A stretch of 64,000 nt of DNA. Source: Aestuariispira ectoiniformans. Its GTDB lineage: Bacteria > Pseudomonadota > Alphaproteobacteria > UBA8366 > Aestuariispiraceae. Numbering within the stretch: position 1 is the first letter of the stretch; every line of letters begins with the position of its first letter. Positions 28,010 to 36,138 of this stretch are shown here, in pieces. The stretch is from contig NZ_CP062788.1 in the NCBI RefSeq assembly GCF_025136295.1, positions 2,143,501-2,207,500 on the forward strand, in the 5' to 3' direction. The notes under the pieces were generated by a model. It had not been told where the DNA came from. It saw nothing but the letters and a program-made list of their open reading frames with translations, and did no database searches. The position numbers were made by a program, and so were the translations under genes.

Positions 28010-30007
28010 ATGTTTGAAAATATCCTGATTGCAAACCGTGGTGAGATCGCCTGCCGGGTTATCAAGACGGCACGGAAGATGGGCATCAAGACTGTTGCGG
28101 TCTATTCCGAAGCCGACGAAGGTGCTCTTCACACGAAACTGGCGGATGAGGCCGTTTGCGTCGGCCCGGCGGCCAGCGCGGAAAGCTACCTGGTGATCGA
28201 CAATATCCTGAAGGCCATTCGCGATACCGGTGCACAGGCGGTGCATCCGGGCTATGGCTTCCTGTCGGAAAATAAGCTCTTTGCCGAGGCGCTGGAAAAA
28301 GAAGGCGTTGCCTTCGTCGGCCCGCCGGTCGGTGCGATCGAGGCCATGGGCGACAAGATCGAATCGAAAAAGATCGCCGAAAACGCAGGCGTGAGTACCG
28401 TTCCCGGTCATCTGGAGGCCGTTCGCGACCCGGAAGAGGCGGTGCGTATCGCCAATGACATCGGTTATCCGGTCATGCTGAAGGCCTCTGCCGGTGGTGG
28501 TGGCAAGGGGATGCGGCTTGCCTGGAACGACGATGAGGCGCGTGAAGGTCTGGTCTCCGCCATGAATGAAGGTCGGAACAGCTTTGGCGATGACCGTGTC
28601 TTCATCGAGAAATTCATCCAGGAACCGCGCCATATTGAAATCCAGATCATGGCGGACAAACACGGCAATGTGGTCTATCTGGGCGAACGCGAATGTTCCA
28701 TTCAGCGCCGCCATCAGAAAGTCCTGGAGGAAGCGCCCAGCCCCTTCCTGGACGAGGCGACCCGCAAGGCCATGGGTGAACAGGCCGTCGCGCTTGCGAA
28801 AACCGTGAACTACTGTTCCGCGGGTACTGTGGAATTCATCGTCGACAAGGACCGGAATTTCTATTTCCTGGAAATGAACACCCGTCTGCAGGTGGAACAT
28901 CCGGTGACCGAACTGGTCACGGGGTATGACCTTGTGGAGTTCATGATCCGGGTGGCGGATGGTGAGGAACTACCTATTACACAGGCGGATGTGAAGCTGA
29001 AAGGCTGGGCGCTTGAGGCGCGGCTTTATGCGGAAGACCCGGAGCGCGGGTTTCTGCCCAGCACGGGCCGTCTGGTCGACTATATCCCGCCAGAGGAAGA
29101 AGACGGCGTTTGCCGTGTGGATACCGGCGTGGTCGAAGGCGCGGAGATTTCCATGTTCTACGACCCGATGATCGCCAAATTGGTGACGGGCGGCAAGGAC
29201 CGGGCCGAGGCCATCGACAATATGCTGGAGGCGCTGGACCGCTACTACGTGCGGGGCCTGTCCCATAACCTTCTGTTCCTGAGTAATATTTGTAATCACA
29301 AGCGGTTCCGCGACGGTCAGATGACGACCAATTTCATTGCGGAAGAATATCCCGAAGGCCTGACGGAAGACCTGTTGGAACCCAAGGAGATTGAGCTTTA
29401 TGCCGCTGTCGCAGCCGTGATCCAGTCCCGTATTCTGGAGGCGGAAGGCATGCTGTCCGGCCGCCTGACCCCGGCGTCCCCCTTCCGTGAGGGCGAGTTT
29501 GCTGTCTTCATCGGGGAGCGGGACCGGAAGGAAGTCGATCTGAACCTTGCCCGCCAGGACGACCGGGAGCGTGTTACGATCGGTGATCGTGTCGTTGAGG
29601 TCAGCAGTGGCTGGAAACCCGGAGAGCCGTTGTTCCGTGGGCTGGTCGACGATCGCATGTTCGTTATGCAGATTGATCTCTTCGACAGCGGTGTGATTCT
29701 GTCCCACGACGGTGCGCGGGCGCGCATCCAGGTTGTTGAACGGCGTCTGGCGCCGCTTGTCCGGTTGATGCCCTACAAGGAACCGCCTGACATGTCCAAA
29801 TTCCTTCTGTCGCCGATGCCGGGCCTGCTGGTCCGTGTCAGTGTTGCAGACGGTGATCACGTGAAGGCCGGGGCGGAGCTGGCGGTGGTTGAAGCCATGA
29901 AGATGGAAAACGTCCTGCGTGCGACTCAGGACTGCGTGGTGAAGAAAGTCCATGCAGACGCGGGGGATAGCCTCGCTGTGGACCAAAAGATCATCGAGTT
30001 TGAGTGA
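28010..30007 (+). CDS. pccA: Propionyl-CoA carboxylase alpha subunit (biotin carboxylase + BCCP)
   Basis: 665 residues. The biotin carboxylase domain (1 to about 450) starts with FENILIANRGEIACRVIKTA, has the ATP-grasp glycine loop SAGGGGKGMR and MNTRLQVEHPVTE. A linker domain follows, and the C-terminal biotinyl domain carries Lys631 in EAMKMEN, the biotinylation site. ATG at 28010 behind GGGGAGCC. With pccB it forms the carboxylase for odd-chain and branched-chain breakdown. A strong terminator follows. Confidence 0.96.
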   Translation: MFENILIANRGEIACRVIKTARKMGIKTVAVYSEADEGALHTKLADEAVCVGPAASAESYLVIDNILKAIRDTGAQAVHPGYGFLSENKLFAEALEKEGVAFVGPPVGAIEAMGDKIESKKIAENAGVSTVPGHLEAVRDPEEAVRIANDIGYPVMLKASAGGGGKGMRLAWNDDEAREGLVSAMNEGRNSFGDDRVFIEKFIQEPRHIEIQIMADKHGNVVYLGERECSIQRRHQKVLEEAPSPFLDEATRKAMGEQAVALAKTVNYCSAGTVEFIVDKDRNFYFLEMNTRLQVEHPVTELVTGYDLVEFMIRVADGEELPITQADVKLKGWALEARLYAEDPERGFLPSTGRLVDYIPPEEEDGVCRVDTGVVEGAEISMFYDPMIAKLVTGGKDRAEAIDNMLEALDRYYVRGLSHNLLFLSNICNHKRFRDGQMTTNFIAEEYPEGLTEDLLEPKEIELYAAVAAVIQSRILEAEGMLSGRLTPASPFREGEFAVFIGERDRKEVDLNLARQDDRERVTIGDRVVEVSSGWKPGEPLFRGLVDDRMFVMQIDLFDSGVILSHDGARARIQVVERRLAPLVRLMPYKEPPDMSKFLLSPMPGLLVRVSVADGDHVKAGAELAVVEAMKMENVLRATQDCVVKKVHADAGDSLAVDQKIIEFE

Positions 30008-30030
30008 TCGGCAAATCATCCTGACCTGAT

Positions 30031-30063
30031 AAAACCCCCGGCGCGAAATCGTCCGGGGGTTTT
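30031..30063 (+). terminator. Intrinsic terminator after pccA
   Basis: An 11-bp perfect stem, AAAACCCCCGG (30031-30041) and CCGGGGGTTTT (30053-30063), with an 11-nt loop. It separates pccBA from the TRAP genes, so the two units have separate promoters. Confidence 0.88.
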
Positions 30064-30146
30064 CTATTAAAAATACATATGTGCCATGCTCTCATCGGTA
30101 TTGTTCCCCGGTAAGGTTCCCGTCGATATTTGAAGGTGGGACTATT

Positions 30147-30176
30147 TTGTGTAATTTCATAAACATGAAATAGAAT
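30147..30176 (+). promoter_or_regulatory. Candidate dctP promoter with an inverted repeat in its spacer
   Basis: TTGTGT (30147-30152) and TAGAAT (30171-30176) are separated by 18 bp and resemble sigma-70 -35 and -10 boxes. The spacer holds ATTTCAT-AAAC-ATGAAAT (30154-30171), an inverted repeat with perfect 7-bp arms that reaches the first base of the -10 box. Binding there would block polymerase. The start codon follows about 60 bp later. Confidence 0.5.
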
Positions 30177-30237
30177 GTCGCGAGGCGGGGGAGCGGCGAA
30201 CGATCCCTTCGTCAAAGCCGTCCAGGGGAGACAATAT

Positions 30238-31230
30238 ATGAAAAAGTTACTCACCTTCGTGAGTGCCGTGGCCGTTGCTGCAACGCTGTCCACGGGGGCA
30301 ATGGCTGAAAAGACATTGCGCATCACGCTTCAACTGCCGCTGAAATCGCATCTGGGCCAAAACCTGCTGAGCTTCAAAAAAGAGGTTGAGGCAAAGTCCA
30401 ATGGTGACCTGAAGGTGGAAATCTATGATTCCGCCCAGCTCTATAAAGACAAGGAAGTCCCGCAGGCCGTGTCTTCCGGCGCCATCGAGATGGGCTCTGC
30501 CTCGATCACCCGTTATGCCGGGACTGTTCCTGCGGTCGACATCTTCTATGTGCCGTTCATGTTCAACACCGAAGATCTCGTTCGCAAGGCAACCGCGCCG
30601 GGCAGCCCGGTCCGTGGCCCGATCGACGATGCGATCCTGAAAACCGGAGCTCGTGTCCTGTGGTGGCAGGCCTACGGCGGCGCGATCATGTTGAGCAAGG
30701 ATGGGCCGCTGAAGGCGCCGACGGATATCCAGGACAAGAAGGTCCGTGTCTTCGGTAAGACGCTTGGGGCCTTTGTCGAGACGTTGGGTGGCGCGCCGAC
30801 CTTGATTTCCGGCTCTGAACAATATCTCGCCTATCAGCGTGGTACGGTTGACGCGGGTATGACCGGTATTTCCGGGGTGAAAAGCCGTAAACTCTGGCAG
30901 GTTATGGATTGGGTGACCGTTACAAACCACGCTGATGTGGAGTTTCTGGTTCTCGTGAATGAAAAATTCTGGCAGTCCCTGTCGGATGATGAGCGGGCCA
31001 TTGTCCAGACAGCCGCTCATAACGCCGAATCAAGCCTTCGGGACAGGGTTTCCCAGATCGAGGCTGATGCCTATGCCGCATCGGAAGATGCAGGCATGAA
31101 GGTCCAGAGGCTTAATGCCCAGGAAATCGAGGCGTGGCGTGCTGCTGCAAAGCCGGTCCTGGAGGAATACAAGAAGGCTGCCGGCCCGTTGGGCGAAGAA
31201 CTGGCCAAAGCCGCAGAATCCCTTCGATAA
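30238..31230 (+). CDS. dctP: TRAP transporter substrate-binding protein, DctP family
   Basis: 330 residues with a clear signal peptide (KKLLTFVSAVAVAATLSTGAMA). The mature protein has the DctP fold: LGQNLLSFKKEVEAKSNGDL near the N-terminus and the conserved FGKTLGAFVETLGGAP and GTVDAGMTGISGV segments around the ligand site; the usual substrate-binding Arg is probably in KVRVFGKT. It binds an organic acid in the periplasm for the DctQM pump. I chose ATG 30238, with GGGGAG, over an upstream in-frame start at 30175. A hairpin follows before dctQ. Confidence 0.92.
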   Translation: MKKLLTFVSAVAVAATLSTGAMAEKTLRITLQLPLKSHLGQNLLSFKKEVEAKSNGDLKVEIYDSAQLYKDKEVPQAVSSGAIEMGSASITRYAGTVPAVDIFYVPFMFNTEDLVRKATAPGSPVRGPIDDAILKTGARVLWWQAYGGAIMLSKDGPLKAPTDIQDKKVRVFGKTLGAFVETLGGAPTLISGSEQYLAYQRGTVDAGMTGISGVKSRKLWQVMDWVTVTNHADVEFLVLVNEKFWQSLSDDERAIVQTAAHNAESSLRDRVSQIEADAYAASEDAGMKVQRLNAQEIEAWRAAAKPVLEEYKKAAGPLGEELAKAAESLR

Positions 31231-31248
31231 ATCCAAGTGATTCAAGCC

Positions 31249-31290
31249 GGGGCAGGGAGCCGTTTCGGCCTCTGCCCCATTCTCTTTTTT
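31249..31290 (+). terminator. Attenuator-like hairpin between dctP and dctQ
   Basis: Arms 31249-31262 and 31266-31278 pair over 13 bp with one bulged A and a TTT loop. Six Ts follow at 31285-31290. Placed inside the operon, it would reduce transcription of dctQM relative to the binding protein. Confidence 0.7.
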
Positions 31291-31317
31291 GACTTTCAGT
31301 TTAGTATTTCCATCACT

Positions 31318-31845
31318 ATGGGGGCGGTTGTGCCTGTCATTAGAGTGCTGAATCGTATCAGTGATGCCGTGGCGACTGTTGCGGCCTGGCTGTTTTTTCT
31401 GATCGGGGTGATGCTGGTATACGAGGTTGCCTCTCGCTACCTGTTCAATGCACCGACGATCTGGGCGGAAGAAATGTCCCGTTTCTGCCAGGTTTGGGCC
31501 GTTTTTGGCGCGGCGGCGGCGGTGATGCGCCACGGCGGGCTGATCCGGGTTACATTGCTGACCGATCGGCTGGGGCCGGCGGGCCAGAGGGCGCTGGAAG
31601 TGCTGGCGCTGGTGATTATCGCAGTTTTCTGCGTCGTGGCGACCTATTACGGCTGGAATATCGCGGCGGATTCCTATGCGATCGGTCGGACCAGCGCCAC
31701 GATGCTGGACCTGCCCATGTGGTGGTCTGAAATGGTGATCCCTGTGGGGATGAGCCTCCTGTTCCTGCAATGTATCGCGGAAATCCTGTCGCGTTTGATG
31801 GGGGGGCCACTCTGGCCGACCCATGACCCGGAACTGGAGGAATAG
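31318..31845 (+). CDS. dctQ: TRAP transporter small permease, DctQ family
   Basis: 175 residues with four predicted membrane helices and the DctQ signature RYLFNAPTIWAEEMSRF followed by GGLIRVTLLTDRL. It bridges the binding protein to the large permease. ATG at 31318 directly precedes the first helix; no strong ribosome site is seen, and a GTG at 31330 with GGGGGCGG upstream is an alternative. dctM starts 3 bp after the stop. Confidence 0.88.
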   Translation: MGAVVPVIRVLNRISDAVATVAAWLFFLIGVMLVYEVASRYLFNAPTIWAEEMSRFCQVWAVFGAAAAVMRHGGLIRVTLLTDRLGPAGQRALEVLALVIIAVFCVVATYYGWNIAADSYAIGRTSATMLDLPMWWSEMVIPVGMSLLFLQCIAEILSRLMGGPLWPTHDPELEE

Positions 31846-31848
31846 GCC

Positions 31849-33123
31849 ATGACGACATTACTTATTCTTCTGGGGCTGTTCCTGTTGCTTTTTGCCGGTG
31901 TTCCCATCGCCTTTGTTCTCGGCGGGCTGGGCATGGCCATGCTTTTTGCTGCCGACCTGTCGCCATTGATGGTGCCGCAGGCGCTTTTCAGTTCCGTCGA
32001 CAGTTTTATCCTGCTGTCGGTTCCCATGTTCCTGCTGATGTCCAATATTCTGCTGAAAGGCGGCGTCGGGCGGGATCTGTATGGCGCGGTTCATTGCTGG
32101 GTCGGGCATTGGCCCGGCGGTCTGGCGGTTGCGACGATCATTTCCTGTGGCATTTTCGCCGCGATTTCCGGAAGCTCCGTTGCGACGGCGGCGACCATTG
32201 GGACGGTTGCTATCCCGGAGATGATCAAACACGGATACAAGCGGCATTTTGTTCTGGGGCTGCTGGCGGCAGGGGGCACCCTTGGGATTTTGATCCCACC
32301 GTCCATCCCGATGATCATCTATGGGGTGATCACGGAGGAATCCATCATTGATCTGTTCCTGGCCGGTGTCGGGCCGGGTCTTATCCTGATGATCGCCTTC
32401 ATCCTTTTTTCGATCCTCTATTCAAAGTTTTCATCCAGTTACGAACCATCGCCGCGCGCGAGCTGGGACGAACGTCGCCGTTCCACGTTGCGTGCCTTGC
32501 CGACCATCGCCCTGGCCGCATTCATCATTGGCGGTCTCTACGGCGGTATCTTCACGCCGACGGAGGCGGCTGCGGTTGGATTTGCCGGTGCGGTCTTCCT
32601 GACCGCGGTGGTATTGAGGACGCTGACCTGGGTTACCTTGAAAGAGGCTGTCATGGGGGCGATGCGAACCTCCGTGACGATCATGTTGATCCTGGCGGGG
32701 GCAAAGCTTTTCGGGAAGGCAATCACCCTTTACCGCATTCCTCAGGATATCTCCTTTTTCATAGCGCAGAATTTTGACCAGACCGGTCTCTTTATCGTGG
32801 CGGTCTGCGTTGTCCTGCTGATCATGGGGTTGGTTCTGGAATCACTGTCCATGTTGCTGATCATGGTGCCGGTTCTGCTGCCGTCGCTGGCCTCGATGAT
32901 GATCGACCCGATCTGGTTCGGCGTCATTTTCGTGATCATGATCGAATGTGCCCTGATCACGCCGCCGGTCGGACTGAACCTTTTTGTGATACAGGCGGTC
33001 GCCAAGGCGAGACTGGGGGAGGTTGCAGCCGGTGTGTGGCCCTTCATCCTGATCATGCTGGCATCGGTGCTGGCGATCTATTTCCTGCCGGATATCGCGC
33101 TTTATATTCCGTTCAAGATGTGA
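31849..33123 (+). CDS. dctM: TRAP transporter large permease, DctM family
   Basis: 424 residues, about 11-12 membrane helices. Conserved DctM segments are ISGSSVATAATIGTVAIPEM, GTLGILIPPSIPMIIYGV, FTPTEAAAVG and the C-terminal LITPPVGLNLFVIQAVA. It is the Na+-coupled translocating subunit for the acid captured by DctP. Its TGA overlaps an ATG at 33123, but the next gene more likely starts at 33138. Confidence 0.94.
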   Translation: MTTLLILLGLFLLLFAGVPIAFVLGGLGMAMLFAADLSPLMVPQALFSSVDSFILLSVPMFLLMSNILLKGGVGRDLYGAVHCWVGHWPGGLAVATIISCGIFAAISGSSVATAATIGTVAIPEMIKHGYKRHFVLGLLAAGGTLGILIPPSIPMIIYGVITEESIIDLFLAGVGPGLILMIAFILFSILYSKFSSSYEPSPRASWDERRRSTLRALPTIALAAFIIGGLYGGIFTPTEAAAVGFAGAVFLTAVVLRTLTWVTLKEAVMGAMRTSVTIMLILAGAKLFGKAITLYRIPQDISFFIAQNFDQTGLFIVAVCVVLLIMGLVLESLSMLLIMVPVLLPSLASMMIDPIWFGVIFVIMIECALITPPVGLNLFVIQAVAKARLGEVAAGVWPFILIMLASVLAIYFLPDIALYIPFKM

Positions 33124-33137
33124 TGGAGACCGTACTC

Positions 33138-34004
33138 ATGCAAAATTCTCCCGCAGGTAGCCTGAAGAAACTGCTTCAGCAGGATAGCATCCTGACGATG
33201 CCCTGCTGTTTCGATCCCATGTCGGCCAAACTTGTTGAGGCAGCCGGGTTTGATCTCAGCTTTATGAGTGGCTTTTCAACGGCTGCCGCCAGGCTGGGCA
33301 TGCCCGATACCGGCCTCATCTCCTATGGCGAGATGGTCGATCAGGGGCGCAATATCAATTCTGCCGTGTCCATTCCCGTGATCGGTGACGGTGACACCGG
33401 ATACGGCAACGCGCTGAATGTGAAACGGACGGTGCGCGGTTATGCCCAGGCCGGTTTTGCGGGAATCCTGATCGAAGACCAGCAATGGCCGAAACGCTGC
33501 GGTCATACCAAGGGTAAACAGGTCGTTGAATTCGATGAGGCCCTGGCCCGAATTCGCGCGGCGGTCGATGCCCGTGATGAGGGGGCGGACATTCTGATCA
33601 TGGCGCGGACGGATGCACGTGCGATCCTGGGATTGGATGAGGCGCTGCGGCGGGCGGAGGCTTTTGCCAAGGCTGGCGCCGACATGCTTTTTGTCGAAGC
33701 CCCGCGCAGCGAGGAGGAAATGTATCGGATCTGCCGGGAAGTTCCGGGCATCCATATGGCAAATATGGTGGAAGATGGCGAAACGCCGCTGACACCGCCG
33801 GATGTTCTGGAGGAAATGGGCTTCCGCATTGTTGCCTATCCGCTGACGTTGCTCAGCGTTGCGATCAAGTCCATGCAGGAAGCCTTGGCCATGATGAAGA
33901 ACGGACAGCATCCGAAGGACCGGATGTTGTCCTTTGCAGAGCTGCGCAAGGCCGTTGGCTTTGATGATTATTATGATGAAGAAGCGCGTTATTCCTCTCG
34001 GTAA
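33138..34004 (+). CDS. Isocitrate lyase/PEP mutase family enzyme
   Basis: 288 residues forming one TIM-barrel domain. The signature KRCGHTKGKQVV, with catalytic Cys, and the metal-site GDGDTGYGNALNV are clear, as is RTDARAILGLDEALRR. Members include 2-methylisocitrate lyase, oxaloacetate decarboxylase, dimethylmalate lyase and carboxyphosphonoenolpyruvate mutase; I cannot choose one. Start at 33138 is set by GGAGA eight bases upstream; the 33123 ATG overlaps the dctM stop. Being the last gene of the TRAP operon suggests it acts on the imported acid, possibly producing a C3 unit or pyruvate. Confidence 0.88.
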   Translation: MQNSPAGSLKKLLQQDSILTMPCCFDPMSAKLVEAAGFDLSFMSGFSTAAARLGMPDTGLISYGEMVDQGRNINSAVSIPVIGDGDTGYGNALNVKRTVRGYAQAGFAGILIEDQQWPKRCGHTKGKQVVEFDEALARIRAAVDARDEGADILIMARTDARAILGLDEALRRAEAFAKAGADMLFVEAPRSEEEMYRICREVPGIHMANMVEDGETPLTPPDVLEEMGFRIVAYPLTLLSVAIKSMQEALAMMKNGQHPKDRMLSFAELRKAVGFDDYYDEEARYSSR

Positions 34005-34049
34005 GGCGGCCTGTTACACTGGAGGGAGAAAGCGAAGTCGGAGGCCGTC

Positions 34050-34328
34050 ATGACCAAATCAGTGCATGTGCGAATCCAGGGAAAGGTGCAGGGCGTCTGG
34101 TATCGTGCCTGGACAGAGCAGACCGCCCGTCAGTTCGATCTTTCGGGGTGGGTACGTAATTGCCGCGATGGCACTGTCGAGGCCCTGTTCTCCGGTGAGG
34201 AGGGCAAGGTGGATGGGATGCTGGCCGAATGTTGGAAGGGGCCGGAAATGGCCCTTGTCACGTCAGTCGACACGGAAGAATGCTCCCCACCCAAGGAGGC
34301 GGGGTTTGGTGTGAGGCCCGACGCCTAA
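34050..34328 (+). CDS. Acylphosphatase
   Basis: 92 residues of the acylphosphatase fold. The phosphate-binding loop is QGKVQGVWYRAW, carrying the catalytic Arg19, and Asn37 lies in GWVRNCRDGTVEA. Most homologues have GVGFR; GVWYR is a known variant position. It hydrolyses acyl phosphates such as acetyl or carbamoyl phosphate. ATG at 34050 has GGAGG upstream. Convergent with the methyltransferase gene, with a 6-bp gap. Confidence 0.92.
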   Translation: MTKSVHVRIQGKVQGVWYRAWTEQTARQFDLSGWVRNCRDGTVEALFSGEEGKVDGMLAECWKGPEMALVTSVDTEECSPPKEAGFGVRPDA

Positions 34329-34334
34329 AACGGC

Positions 34335-34808
34335 TTAGAACCAGCGGCGGACGTGTTTTAGATATTCGTCGTATTCCTCGCCGTATTTCCGGCGGAGATA
34401 GGCTTCCTCCTGCCGGATGACGGTTTCCTGCAGGGCCAGCAGGACAATGGCCAGCACCGGTATCACCCAGGCGATGTTCAGGGCAATGCCGCAGCCCAGG
34501 AACGTCGCGGATAATCCCACATAGATCGGGTTGCGGGTATAACGGTAAACGCCATGCGCACGCAGCGCAATCGTAGGGTGCCAACTCGGGATGTGCTCAC
34601 CTGCCTTGCGCAGTTGGTAAAATGCCGCGCCAATCAACAGCAGCCCGCTTCCCAGGCAGACAATGGCAGCGGTCTGGTACCATTCCCCCCGTGTGATACG
34701 CCACGGCCACGCCCAGTCCAGCAAGAGCAGGACGGCGAAACCCGCGATGAAAAAGACGGGCGGGTGAATAATGGCCCGGACACTGACAGACTGATCTTCA
34801 TCATACAT
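34335..34808 (-). CDS. Isoprenylcysteine carboxyl methyltransferase-like membrane methyltransferase
   Basis: 157 residues with about four membrane helices. The C-terminal SAM-binding region reads THGVYRYTRNPIYVGLSATFLG, and EEAYLRRKYGEEYDEYLKHVRRW gives the conserved Glu and Arg/Trp of the ICMT/PEMT family. In bacteria the substrate is usually unknown (lipid or small thiol). The start is preceded by a candidate MarR operator at 34870 and the marR gene lies upstream on the same strand. Confidence 0.85.
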   Translation of the reverse strand: MYDEDQSVSVRAIIHPPVFFIAGFAVLLLLDWAWPWRITRGEWYQTAAIVCLGSGLLLIGAAFYQLRKAGEHIPSWHPTIALRAHGVYRYTRNPIYVGLSATFLGCGIALNIAWVIPVLAIVLLALQETVIRQEEAYLRRKYGEEYDEYLKHVRRWF

Positions 34809-34869
34809 GAGGCAGTCCTCCTACACAGGGACTGTCATTATATCATAAAGACAAACACTTACCATGCAT

Positions 34870-34886
34870 TGACAACAATAATGTCA
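34870..34886. promoter_or_regulatory. MarR-type operator candidate ahead of the methyltransferase gene
   Basis: TGACAACAATAATGTCA, 5-bp arms TGACA/TGTCA. It lies 62 bp upstream of the methyltransferase start and resembles the site at 35400, upstream of the MarR gene. Confidence 0.45.
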
Positions 34887-34904
34887 TTTTTGGCGTTTTG
34901 GTTG

Positions 34905-35372
34905 TCAATTGTCCAGAATGTTGTCCAGGCGGGATTGCAGGCTTTTCAATAGGTTGGTGGCGGCAGCCATGTCCGGATGGCTCATGCCTGCGCCTAGGAT
35001 ATCAGCCATGTCGCGAATCTGTTCCGTTTGCTGGCGCGTCAGGCTGTGGCCCTTGCCGGTCAGTTGAACCAGTTTGGACCGTTTGTGTTTCGGGTTGTCG
35101 GTGAATTCCACCAGCCCCTTTTCCGCCAGTTCGTCCACGATTTTCTGAATACGCTGCCGGGCGACCGGACGTTTGCGAGCCAGCGCCGGTACAGTCTGCG
35201 GGCCGTCGATCTGCAGGCTGTACATCAGGGCCCAAAGGCCGGAGCCCCAGTCGTTCATGGCGTCAACGGTGCGGCCTGAAGCACGAAGCTTGAAAAAACT
35301 GCTGCCCAGTTCGCTGAGCATTTCGAACAGGGCTTCCCCTTCTGTTGTATGACGGCGGCTGAATTCAGACAT
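34905..35372 (-). CDS. MarR family transcriptional regulator
   Basis: 155 residues with a winged helix-turn-helix: DGPQTVPALARKRPVARQRIQ is the HTH and the wing follows in LVEFTDNPKHKRSKLVQLT. I chose the ATG at 35370-35372, with AGAAGG upstream, over a TTG at 35405 that would place the candidate operator inside the reading frame. It lies 55 bp after thiQ on the same strand and ahead of the membrane methyltransferase, which it may control. Inducer unknown. Confidence 0.88.
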   Translation of the reverse strand: MSEFSRRHTTEGEALFEMLSELGSSFFKLRASGRTVDAMNDWGSGLWALMYSLQIDGPQTVPALARKRPVARQRIQKIVDELAEKGLVEFTDNPKHKRSKLVQLTGKGHSLTRQQTEQIRDMADILGAGMSHPDMAAATNLLKSLQSRLDNILDN

Positions 35373-35399
35373 GGAGACCTTCTTATCGTTGGATTTTTT

Positions 35400-35416
35400 T
35401 GACAATTATGTTGTCT
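35400..35416. promoter_or_regulatory. MarR-type operator candidate ahead of the MarR gene
   Basis: TGACAATTATGTTGTCT holds an inverted repeat GACAA-TTATG-TTGTC. It lies about 28-44 bp before the chosen start codon, where autoregulation would act. Confidence 0.45.
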
Positions 35417-35427
35417 GCTGGAAAAGG

Positions 35428-36138
35428 TCAATCACCGACCGTGTCGCCGAGATAGTGACGGATTGATTCAGAAGCCTGATTGCCCAGAATCTGCTCCGGC
35501 GGTCCGCTCTGGATGATCTTTCCGTCTTCGATATAGGCGATCTGGTCCGCAATTATGGCAGCGTCTTCCGGCGCGTGGCTTGCCATAATAACCGTCAGGC
35601 CACGATCCCGGCGAAGCTGGTCCACCAGGGTCAGCATCTTTTTGCGGCGACCGGGGTCCAGCGCACTGAAAGGTTCGTCCAGCAGCAGCAGCGGTTTGTT
35701 GCGCGCAAGAGAACGCGCGAGCGCGACACGCTGTCGCTGTCCGCCTGACAATTGCGCGGGCAGTCGTGCCCCCAGACCGTTCAACCCGACATGATCAAGG
35801 GTTTCCTCTACCTGACGCTCCTGCGCTTTGCTCAGCTTCAATCCCGGATGAAGTCCAAGACCGGCATTCTGGGCGGCGGTCAGATGGGGGAACAGGTTGT
35901 GTTCCTGAAACAGCATGGTGACCGGCCTGTCCTGTGGCGGCAGGTCGCGCAGGGAAAGTCCATCGAAGATGATGTCTCCGCCGACCGGCTGCTCGAACCC
36001 CGCGATGAGGTTCAACAGGGTCGACTTGCCGCCGCCGCTGGGCCCGATCAGGGCGGTGCAACTACCAGAGGCAACCGTCAGGTCATAGACCATTGGGCTT
36101 GAATGATAGTCGAAGCGAAGATGCCGGACCTCAAGCAT
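35428..36138 (-). CDS. thiQ: Thiamine ABC transporter ATP-binding protein
   Basis: 236 residues. Walker A is GPSGGGKSTLL, the Q-loop is MLFQEHNLFPHLTAAQNAG, the signature is LSGGQRQRVALARSL and Walker B is LLLLDEPFSALD with a switch His in ASHAPEDA. Small size and gene order identify ThiQ, which powers uptake of thiamine and its phosphates. Its start overlaps the thiP stop by 8 bp. It ends the riboswitch-controlled thiBPQ operon. Confidence 0.93.
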   Translation of the reverse strand: MLEVRHLRFDYHSSPMVYDLTVASGSCTALIGPSGGGKSTLLNLIAGFEQPVGGDIIFDGLSLRDLPPQDRPVTMLFQEHNLFPHLTAAQNAGLGLHPGLKLSKAQERQVEETLDHVGLNGLGARLPAQLSGGQRQRVALARSLARNKPLLLLDEPFSALDPGRRKKMLTLVDQLRRDRGLTVIMASHAPEDAAIIADQIAYIEDGKIIQSGPPEQILGNQASESIRHYLGDTVGD

